Of a stretch of DNA of 64,000 nucleotides, positions 12,179 to 24,100 are shown in pieces (within the stretch, counting starts at the first letter, position 1; every line of letters starts with the position of its first letter). The stretch is from Atriophallophorus winterbourni. Taxonomy: Eukaryota; Platyhelminthes; Trematoda; Plagiorchiida; Microphallidae. The stretch lies in the NCBI GenBank assembly GCA_013407085.1, contig JACCGJ010013513.1, forward strand, positions 55,552 to 119,551, given 5' to 3'. The position numbers and the translations under genes were made by a program. The notes below the pieces were generated by a model that had not been told where the DNA came from, ran no database searches, and was given only the letters and a program-made list of their open reading frames with translations.

Positions 12179-15100
12179 TTACTACTACTACTACTGCTGC
12201 TGCTATTACTACTACTATTACTACTACTACTACTGGTAGTAGTAGCAGTAATATTGTTGTTGATGTCGACCATGGATGTACATCATAAGCGCAGGAATGT
12301 TTCATGCTTCGCAGCTTTTAGAATGACTAGGCAGTCCGATTCAGGAGTGGCAATCTTTCCCACACCGATAGAATGTACTCGATCGATCGGAGGCAGTTGC
12401 ACGCCGCCGTGCCATTCATGCATCAGCTGTTTCTTTCCTAACTTGTATAAATGTGCAAGCTCGATATCACATCGTTCACATTGTTGTTTCTTGTGTTTTA
12501 GGAAAGTAAGACTTGGGCTTTGTTGAGTGAACGCTTACAGTCGATCCGCGAGACTATCATTTCCCGATGGGAATCTCGTATCATGGACCAGTCGTCCAAA
12601 TCGCATAATTTTTCCGTTGACCACAAAAATGTTGCTGGCATGATATCCAACAGGCTCTGTTCCCAACACAACCTGCTCGAAGTAAGTATAATTTTGTTCC
12701 TTCGCATTTCCGTGGTTGGACATTTCATGCTGAAGCATGTTCACGCAAGCCAGTGTTGGATGTAGTCTGATGTGTTATCTGTAAACCACGAGTGTGAGCG
12801 CAGAGAAGAAAGCCAGCCGCTGCAAACGAATTCTTGTTAACAATATCTCTAAATATCGCTTTTTGATTGTGATTGCCATTTTATATCGAACAAGTCAGTG
12901 ATGAACTATGGGTTACAAATTTACTGAGGACACTGATAACTTTTTTGTGGTTCGCCTTGAATTCCGTAGCGCAAAGCATGTCCTAGAACACGCCGTTTAA
13001 AATTTTATGCATTCGCCTATAACGCAAGATAAAACAAAATGTATGTCAGAACCACTTTTGGGTCCATTTCTTTTGATCGAATTTCTTCTCGTGTCTGATA
13101 CTTTTCGTACCTTGTTTCATCAAAAAAAAATTCAGCAGTCAAATGAATCCAATATCGAGCAAGTTTCGAAACACGTAGTTAACAGCCGTATGCCTTTACC
13201 ACTTGGAGTATTCAGCTTTCCTACTCACTAAACTTAATCAGGCTGACTCATATTTCTGGCAGTATCTTAGCCCACATGCAGTCCTCGACTGTGTGGCACT
13301 TTGTCTGGATCTGGCTTGTGATTTCATGCATACATACATATTCCTGAGGGCCAAATGTCCGATAAATCTGGTGAATTGTGTGCACGAATGTTATGTTCAG
13401 CAACCAAACTTGCTCATCGATTTAGATTTGATATTAATTACTTTTCCATCTTTCTTATCAGCAAGGTACTCATAGAGGGGATCAGAAATACAAGGTTGAA
13501 ATCATTGCAATTTTTGCTAATCTCGAGATGAAATAGCTTTCTTGTGCCTTCGATATCCGCAATCAAACTTTTTCCCATGTAACTAACACTTATTCTAGCA
13601 TTTGCGGTCATTTGGCCTTACTTTTCTACTGTTTTCTACTTCAATCTCAACCGTTTAATTCATTCTTAAGAAATGCATAACGTGAGGACTGTTGCGTGAC
13701 GTTTTTATTACAGTGTCTTTTTGACATGCTCTTGGATCATTTTCGTGGTGGTGCTTCCTGGTCTAATATACCCAGACATGTGGAGCAATTTCTTGCCACG
13801 AATGCTGCAACGTCGTCCAATCACTTATCAATAGGCACAGCGGTCTGCGATTTGGACGAAAGATTTCAGAAGGTTTTGGAACAGCTTTCGACTACCGGTC
13901 ACACTGAGGAAAAATTATTGCACATCATCCCATCCTGGTCGTTGAATCTGCTGAAAAACGCTTTGTGTTCGTTGTCATCGGCCATAGAAGAACCATTGTG
14001 TGCCAATTTAGAAAACCCTCACATTCTGTTTGCCTGGCTTCGGTTGTTACGCGAGGCACTTGGCCCTGTTTTGATCAAGTTGAAAAGTACGTTCTTACAA
14101 ATATTCTTTTTAATTGCACGTGTCCTCACACTACTTTACCTTTTATGATCTTGACGGTAAACAAGATGGACGATGTGTACCGTTCAAGCCACGCGTCATC
14201 CGCTTGCACTGTCCTAAGCACTCTGTTCGAGGATTGTGAAGATGCAGGTATTTTGGAGAGCTTACGTTCTTCTTGAGTTCTACATCATGAAACAATTTTC
14301 ATATTTGCAGCACCTTTGGCCACGTATATCTTCATCAGTGCATCATTTCTTCGATTACTTATTTGTCATTTACTAATGATAAAACAATTTTGTGAGGAAT
14401 TAAGCCTGATTTATCTTGTCTGTGCTGGTGTGCAAATGAAGCCATTCTATATCGCTCTATTAACAGATTAGATCATTAGATTAACTTTCCTCGTCAGAGA
14501 TTAAATATGAACTGTACCAACTCAATCGTGTACGAGAATGCTCTAAATTATATTGATCGATTACCCTTTTGTCATGTAATAGACACTGATTTCTATCGGA
14601 CTTCATCTAGGTAAAACTAAAGTTTGGCCCAAAATGTTCGTTTCACGATCGAATAAACTCATTATTGTGTAAGGTATTCAGCAATGGGAAGATTCTCTCG
14701 ACTGTGTTTGCCTCATTCCGTTTCCCATCTCCAACGGTACTTGGCTCATTTTGCCACCAACTTTAGCCCATTGTGATAACAAAAAAACTTTGTCATTGTT
14801 AAGCAGGACATGTTCCCTATAACAACGTGTGTTTGATTCGTTTTTTGTGCGTAGTAAACTCGGCTAAGATTTATCGAATCATTTTCGTAGTTTCAGCAGT
14901 TTGATATTTTCTTTCCAATTACTGATGTTATTTCTCAACACAATTTGCTTATATGGGGCAGGAAAGGATGTCCGTTATATTTCTACTACCGTTCTCTCAT
15001 GTTATGGACTGAATCATTGGACAGAAAATGTTGATCGAAAAAAGATGCATATTTCACAATTGCTCGATTATCTATTATCTACTACGTGTATGATCTCATC

Positions 15101-18100
15101 GTTCCCGATGAAAGTGTGGAAATGCTGCAGGTGTTTTTTAGACCTTTTTACTAGTTTCGCTACAAGAATCGATTGTAAAATAAACACTGGAAAACCAAAC
15201 AGTCGGTTTTACGCCACCCGTCTAACAAATAGGCTCCCAGTTTTCACCGATCGAATACGTCCCGGTCTCCCTACATATCGTTTCGTGTGCGTTGCTCAAT
15301 TGCCGTGACGCTATGCGATGTTTGTTTGGCACTGGCTTTTGTTTTGTCTTATAACTAGAAGGCCTACTCGGTAAGCACCGATGCACCCTATATTATTCCA
15401 TGCATATGAGACGTGACACTTGAGGTCACTTGGATTGTTCCTAACGATGTAATTCTGGTGATTATGATAACGATGACATACTAACCGAGTTAGACTGCGA
15501 CACTGTTCATTCCTTGGTTTGTGTAAAACTAAATTTCATTAGACTTGATTTTACCGCGCCCAATTGGTAAGGATAGATGTCACTCGCATATGCGAATCTA
15601 ATATTGCTGTGCGATATACACAAGCTTTCACAGCCTAGCTCAACGAAACAACTTAACAAGAATAGGCTTCTGAAACCCGGGAATCGCTAAACAGCTGCAT
15701 ACGCCTAGTCGCTCTTTCGACTTATGTTTAAAGACAACTCGAACGAGCGATTAGTTGGAAGCCGACTACTGTCTTGGACAAGAAACGGTCAGCGTTCTTG
15801 AAGTTCAAACGAATGCCAACAACTGGAAACTTATGACGTCTTAGAGCACCTAGAAATAAGGTCCAGCAGACTGCTAAGCTATGTGCAAATGACTATTGGA
15901 CTAAAATTAACCTCGATTTCCAAACAGCTGTGGATGCTGGTATTCTTCACGTTATGTATGATGGGATTAAGAGAGCCATTGGTCCAAACAAACTTAAACC
16001 AGCTCCCATTACGTCAGTATCTGGTAACACGATTGTGGACGAAACTCAGCAGATGGAAAGATGGGTAGAACACTTTTCCTTTCTCTATTCTAGAGCTCAG
16101 TTTTACCACATGAGCTTGAAAATGCTGAGCGTTTATCAGCCATTAAAATTCTAAATAATCCCTCTACTCTTCACCAGTTCAATTGAGCATTCGACCGTTT
16201 AGTGTGTATGAAGCCCCTGATGACGACAGTATTCCACCGGAGATCTTCAACTACTCTAGAACGGCTTTATTATAGCCAGTTCACCTTTTGCTTCTTAAGC
16301 GCTGACTGAGAAAGCATGTCCAACAAGGGACGCGAGAAACAAAAAATCATCATACTATTTAGGAATGAGGGTGATCGGGACGACTGCAATTATTACCGTG
16401 GAATCTATCTTCTATTTCCCCCTCATATCTGTCTAGGCCTGGGCAACCTGACAGTATCTTAGCCCACGTGCAGTCTCTGACTGTGCGGCACTTTGCCTGG
16501 ATCAGGCTTGTGCTTTCATACATCTTCTAAATGTTCTATGCAAATTGTTTTTCAAAGTTTTACAGATGCGGCTAAAAGAATTAGCTGATAGAGTTTACGC
16601 TGAGTCTCAATGTGACAGGGGAAGATTAACCGGTGACATGATTTTCATCCTAAGACAACTTCAAGAAAATCGTATACCATTGATTGATTTACCGTTGGCA
16701 TTCGACCACGTCAGCAGTGTGGGTCTTTTCAAAAAGTGTGGTCTTATAGGCTGCCCTGCAAGACTGCTCAAACTTGTTATTTCTCTGCACTCTTGCATGA
16801 AGATGTAAGTCCATTTTAACGTTTGTCGTTCATAAACCTTTGAACTTCCCCGAGTCAACTAACATGGATGCGGAATGCACTTTTATGGTGAGAACAGAAT
16901 GTATTTATCTATGCTCGCGAAGTGATGGCACGTTTTACTACCGGAACCAGTTGAAAACACAAACCAAGGTTTGGGCTGTGCCAATCCGCGACCTGTTTGC
17001 AGCCATTATTGCTCACCCCTCAATAATGGACTGTCTGTTATTGGCATGCAAAGTCTTTGGGCCGACAATCATCATGAGCAAGACCAAAGTCCTAGTTAAG
17101 GGACTGTATCGCCCCCCATCCTCCTGTCTGGTTGAATCAGTTCTTAATTTCGCATATCTTATTTCAACCATTGCTAATAACCTCTCGCTAGACGCGGAGA
17201 TTGGTAAGCATATTGTTAGAGCAGCTGCCGTTATGTCAAAAATGAACTCTTGTGTCTCGGGCAACCGCAGGTTGACTGTAAAGACAAAGATGATCGTATA
17301 CAGCGCGTGCGTACTAAATGCTTCACTGTACGGCAACGAAACCTGGACCATCCACGCTTTCGATTATGCAAGCATCCGCCTTATTTCGAATTTATCTTGG
17401 ATGGCTGAATGAACGAATGCTGTACTGCTTTCTAAAGCTGGTCTACAGAGCATTTTCACCCTACTACGACAGCGCTACTTACGCTGACTGAGTCATGTCT
17501 ACCAATTGGAAAATGGTCGTATGCTTGTTGTATTCCGAAAAATCTACTCTGTGAATAGATGAAATCAGGAAGTAAACCATTAGGCTGACCGCATTTGTGG
17601 TACAAAGACGTTTGTAAAAATGATTTGAAAGCTCTTATCATTCAACCCGCGATTTGGGAAGAACTTGCTCTTGACCGCTCACTTTGGAGGTACTTTGTAG
17701 AGTGTCGTCGAAAGCTGGGGCACATCAGATACTGCTTTCGCCTACTAATCTTAAATCAGACGGTCAGCGTTCGACTGACATTGTTCGTCAGAGTAGTGCC
17801 TTCCGCAATGAGTGCTGCGAGAGAGACTTTTCCTCGTATATCGGACTGTTTAGCATGAGACAATCATGCACTTGTTATGCACATCCGTAGCCGACATCGT
17901 CCGAAGCATGCCCAAATCTCTCTCTTCTTCTTCTCTGTTGTTTCCGAAAGCTATGATAGCAGCGGCTTAGTCAAGTCCTTCGTGAGGCATACGTTGCATT
18001 CCCAAAACTCACCGTCGTCCCTAAACCCGCCGGTATTTGACGACGGTTCAATATCGTAAACTGAAGAACGGGTTTTCATCGGTGAAAAATGCTGTTGATG

Positions 18101-21100
18101 ACATGGGAACGTGCCGCATACGGTGTTCGAGAGTGGGATGGATATCAAACTGTCATCCGGACGACATCCGTAAACTGGTGTGTTTTTAGACCCGTGGATT
18201 CAGGCTCATAAAATAAAAAATGTATAGTGAACTTCAAGTTCTGTTCATTTCTTAATGTTTTCACGCGAATTATGTTTAATATTTTGCCGCAACAGTGTGC
18301 AGTTCTCAAGTGCTACGATAAAATTAAACTCGGCAGTACTCCAATAGTCTATTCCCGTTACTCTGACCGTCATCTTCTTTACTCACACCTTTTTTAAATT
18401 ATTTATTTCGCATTCGTTGCTTTTTAGACATTACTCACTTTGATATGCACCAAAGTCTTCGTCTGCCTGCCTCTCAACCCGTTCATCGCACATCATTTCC
18501 CCGTCAGCGACCCAGCTCCCTCGTTGAAGAGTTACAAAGGCAAAATAGTAGAGGCCGTTCGAGAATTAAGCTTGCACCCAATGTTACACTTCCGAAAGTG
18601 ACACAAGTTTCTGAATCGTTGGAATCCAATGAAAGTCCTGTCGAAAATCTGCCACCGAATGTTCACACTGGTGATGATGCTGTTGATATCATGGACTTAG
18701 TTTACGGGTAAGCTGTTTGGTCGATTGAATGATGGCTCTCATCTTTATCATTCGACTTGCCGAGCTTGGTTTTTAGGAAGTTTTTCCAGCTTACTGTTTG
18801 TCCAGCCAACAGAATAGGTATTATCGCTTGCTTTGCGTGTTTCCATAAAGCAATCAAAACAAATTGTGTTTGTTCCCCCTTTATTTCTTTTCGTTAATTT
18901 GAATATATTTTCTCCATTAAAAATTTATTACTCATTTTTTGTTGTATCTTGCAAAAATTGCTGCCTTCAATACTTTTAGTAAAAGCCGAGGCGAAGTTCG
19001 GATATTCTTAGTTGGAAAAGCGTCTACTGAGAATGTGATTTTGATGTTGAATATTGCTTTCCTATCAACCGGTGTGTCATCAACACACTGACACGAAATT
19101 AGTATTGCTCACCCAATCCCGCCTTCTAGATGCTACGTTGGTAACGTTGAAGCCCGTCGAGCGAGGGCTCACGAGGTTCGTTCTAGTCTCATGATGTACT
19201 TGACCCCGAGCTGTAATTGGTAGCCATATTGATCGCTGAGTCGAAGATAACTGAATCATCTTCGTCCGGCGGCAAATGTATATCAGCTAAACCGCTTCTT
19301 AACATGGGTGTCTGAAATGAGCAGCACTGCTGATGGCTCTAGAAACCCCGTGATAAACGGTTAACCTAGGAAATTCTTCCATACTACGATATTACGGAGA
19401 TGTAGCGTTCCCAACTCATCTCATAAAGGAACTCGCAGTGACAAGCTTCACAGGTGAACACGTAAGCCAATAAAAAGTAAAACCAGCAACCACGTGCGCT
19501 AATTAACTCTTTCGTAGTATCGCCACATGTTAAGCTTCCCGTAAATGTTATTTCTACGTTTACACAATTTTTACCCTATCGAACTTCAGATGAATGCATT
19601 TTTTATTTTCTGGAACTTTTTCAGATGCAAAATCAATGCCTCCAAGCTGACGAACGACTTGAACACTTTGTGGGACTCCATGTCAGAACAAGAAGGTTTT
19701 CCGGATACTCACGCCCGGTTGGTATTGTGCTTCTAACGAACAAATGTAGTTGCATGCATTTCCATCATATATATATAGATATATGGAGTTTTTGTTCAAT
19801 ACCATACCCTTAACGCTATCAACCTATGTGTTCACGTAACAATAACAAGAACGTTTCGCCCAGCTCCAATAAGATTTTCACCGCATCTCACTTCACAACC
19901 TGGTTTTGGTTTTGTTTAACCCAATCTCGTATTGCTAACAATATATCGACAAGCATTATCATTATTTTTATTATCATTATCATCATTATAAGCAACTGGT
20001 GAGTATCGTTACAGAAACAATGAATATATGTCATCGCTGCTCTTGAACCCATTTTCGGTGTAGATCTCCGTTCGCCTCCAAAAGAATGATATGTGTTGAC
20101 TTTCAGTAATCCATCATCATTTATTGCAGATGCCTTGTATCACGTTAATTTCTGGATTCAATATCACTGCGCATCAAGCAGATACATCATATGCGATCCG
20201 CGGCTAGATGTTCATTCTTGGAAAACATCCGTGTCCGTACGCTTCCTCGGTACACCATTCAGACTGTTTCGTGCCGTTGTCATCAATCATGCACAGAACG
20301 ATTCGATGCTGATGCATTTAGTTCTTCGTTTAACATACACACCAGTGTGTCACTTTCGGTTATTTTAACATCACTACTTTTCACCGTGTAGTTCGTGATT
20401 TGACTGTTTTTCGCTATCATTCCAAGCCCAAGTGTGGATGCTTGTTTTGATCAATGAGTTGAAACTCAATGCAAGCGATTTGACAAGGGCTTATATTTGA
20501 TGAAAAAAGCACGCAGTTTTTCTCGTCACCCCCACCGCGACCACAGGATTTTCAGATTTATAAAAACTCGTGTTTCACTTTTGTTCCCGGTCATTTAAAG
20601 TATCGTGCCATATTGAATTTTACTGTTGAACCATTCTTGGTTTTTAGTAATTGCTCCGAGTAGAGCTCTATCGCAGGATTGGATTGCTTATTATTTTCTC
20701 CAAGGACTTGAAGGTGATAGACGATATGTAAAGGTTATATATAAGGTTTATATTATCATGGCTTCCTTCCTATTTTTATTCACCTCGGAGTTTGTCAACT
20801 AATCGCTTTGCTTTTTAATTGTTCGATTTACAATTACTTTTGTCTTATCCGATTTAGATGGGATTTATCCCACTCCCTCGCTCGTTCAAGTAAGCCCGCG
20901 TTATTTACCCGTTTTTGAATAGCATTTCTAATTACAACTTTGAATCTTCAATGTATATTCGAAAATTCGCTTCTGTCGTGTTCGGATTTATCTTTCACCT
21001 AGTTCTGTCTGCCAGAAAATAATGCCCCAATCAATAAAGGATACTTTTGAGGCCTGGTTTTCTGTATATTTTTGAAGTATGCGGTCGAAAATTAATCGGT

Positions 21101-24100
21101 TTACTAAGCGGCGTTTACAGCTTATAATGCAAAGGTTTCGTTTTGAAAATTCTCCTCGCCATGAAATACAATACATCTGGGTGATTCTGTATGTCAGGTG
21201 AATAACGGATATAGCCAGTGTAATAGTTCTAGAAAAAGTCTCACTTTAGAAGGTAACAGAGGCAATGAATGAGTTAAAGCCAATTCGGGAATAGAAGAGG
21301 CATATGACCCTGCCGGTTTAATGTCCAAAATTGTAGCATTTGAATTTAAAAAAATTGCAAATGACTGTGAATAAAACAAAATATTCATTTGCATGCTTTT
21401 CCGTCATTCACTGTGAATAACTTTTATTAATTAGGTGATTTTTCATAACATATCAGAGACGTACGAAAATCAGCTGGGATTAACAATGTGCTAAAATGGC
21501 TGAATGCCTATGTGGCTGCCCTAAAAGAGACGCGATTATCAGACACTTATATGCTAACAGAAAGAGATTACACATTTTTTTGGAAAGGAAGGGGTTCTAA
21601 TGAGTCTCGGCTGCATGGAGTTGGGTTGGACGCACGAACAGCCTACTAAAAGCAGCAGCATGTGCGAACGGATTTGGACTCTAAATCAGAAGTGCATTAC
21701 TGGTGCCATTACGTCGGTCAACGTTTATGCTGACGCTCTCTTCGACGCCTGCTGAAAAAGACGCTTTTTACAATAGAACCACAACAGTCCTCAAAACATA
21801 CCACAAAAACTGTGTAGTCGTATTGGGTGATTTCAATGCCAGAGTTGGTGCAGATTACTAGTCTAGACAAAACTGTCTCGGAAGGTTCGGAATAGGTAAA
21901 ACCAAAGAAAATGGACAACGCCTTTTAGAACTGTGCACAGAGTTCAGTGTTTGTGTCAGTAACAATGCTTTCAAACAAAACTACTGCATAAAATCTCTTG
22001 GAAACATCCTCGGTCTAAGCATTGGTATCAGCTTGATCTTATTCTTGTTAGGCGCACTAATATAGGAAGCGTACTTTAATACGCTAATTTCTTCTAATTA
22101 CATTGAAACGAAAATTGCATCATGGGCCAATCCTTTGCAGATTACTGAAATTTGTCAAACCATTTTTTGTATATAATTAGAATTTGATTCATTGATTCAT
22201 TCTTCCGCTGTTTTAAGGCATGCGGATCCTGATCCTACTGTCCCTACTTGATGAGTGACGAAATCAGTACTGTGGTGTGTGTGGTGGAACTGCATGCAAA
22301 TAAGGCTTTGGGTTTTCGTTTATGTTTCAGTTTTTACTAATCGTTTTTCATAACCGCCAGGATTATTTCTCCAACTTTTTTCGTTTTAGATCAATCCACA
22401 GGAAAAATCGATATCTGGCAATCACTCGTAAACATGGACTTGCCACCTGATGATTTGAATACAGTATGTGCAGACGTACTGATACTTTGTCGACTGCCTC
22501 TCTTACACTTTTTAGTAACGCACTGATCGATAATAATGTTCATTCTCCACAAGCACGTTTGATTAAACACGCCTCATTTGACGGAGTGTGCATACCGTGT
22601 TTTCTGCGTTGTGTGTGTTGCCGTTTCGTTCATTAGCATACTACACCGCCATTTAGGTGGTAGTTTATCAACGCTCAACGTCTGTGGTCTCAACTACTGA
22701 ATTTCGTATGCGTGTGTTCATCGGGGCTAGCATATAAACTTGCGGTACGTTGACCGCATACTTCACAAAAACTTACTGAGTTTTTTACATAAACCCACGT
22801 ACACTGCCAATAATAGGCTACAATCTTCTTGTAGGTGCTGTCTGCAATATGACTTTATTTCAGCGGTTTCCGCTCAAGCTTTCTTTGTTGTGGCTTTCAA
22901 TGTCTGGAACACAGTGTTGACGTGGTTAGACATTTCTCCTATCATTAACGTCGCTGCCCATATCCGCTTTTCATAGGCCTGATGAATTAACCCCATGCAT
23001 AAATTGGGTGAAATGTAGTTAATACGTTCCTCAAATATATTGAGCGATTACAAAACCTTCTAGTAGTTACAATTCACCAACTTCAGTGTTCTAAAATTGT
23101 CTGATGGTGAAAATCTTGTCGTGGTTTTGAATTCGCTAGCTTTTCCAAATTTCTTAATCGATTCCAGCGTTCTGTGCCCGGTCAAGGTCAATTATCGCAA
23201 GCATTTCAATCTGTCGCTGAATTCTGTCACTCTAAATCTGCTGGTTTTGATTGTCAGCTTCAATAAATTTCGTTTCTCAATAAAAGTCGTGGAGAATTCA
23301 ATAAAAACTGTCTGCAACTAAATATCAGAAAAAACTCGATTTTCGTACTAGTAATCGTGGAATCTTAGTTCGAGTTGAAGTGATTAAGTGTGAATCCTCT
23401 CGACATGTTTCCGATGAGGCCGTTTTAAGTCGAGATTGCATTTACCTGCAATGTTCCAACAAAATAAACCGCATTAAACGTAGGACTGCATATTGGTTCA
23501 GTCGTGGCAACGCTTGCTCGCCTGCGTCTAACACATTCACGGATTCTTTTTCCTCCAACCGTACGATTTTTGTTCATCCTTTTGTCAGCTGCTAACTAAC
23601 TTCACCAATGAGTCGGAATTCCTCATCACGCTTACGGAATTGGGTTCGGAATCACTTGGTCTTAGGTAAGTGCGTCGCCATCCTACCATCTGGTTATTAA
23701 AATATTTTGTAATCCCATTTATTCGTTACACATTTTCCAACAAGTTCGTTTGATTGCGATTAAATCGATGGAACCTCTATTGCTCATGAACATGATTGAT
23801 ATCTTCTCAGTCTCTCTTGCTCTTGGGGGCATCGGCGTCGCAGTTGAATAATCGTACCTACAGAGTTAACGATTACAGCCCGTAACCTTGACTGCTGAAT
23901 CACTATTTTCCTTTTCACCGTGTTTCTAGTAATCGGCGGTTTTTAAAGTGGATGCTTTATTATAAGAACAGCAATAAACACGACCTCGCATTTGACGTAT
24001 CTACCAATAGTGAAAAAACCATCGCTTTTGCTTACCCAAAGTTGCGTCATCCTGTTAAAATTCTGTTTTCGCACTGCGTAAAAGTTACAATTGCAAATTT

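Noticed and set aside
12055..12526. Long Leu-, Thr- and Val-rich open frames on both strands
   Set aside because: They are translations of the (ACT)n microsatellite.
14165..14249. Exon-like stretch with [16 protein letters not shown] and a following GTATTT
   Set aside because: Its only acceptor gives a stop in the phase left by exon 13714-14086, while that exon joins 18428 directly in phase and matches ASK1.
22978..23020. CTGATGA followed by a short stem and GAAA
   Set aside because: Three unpaired bases separate the core from the stem, and there are no stem I or III partners. Probably chance.
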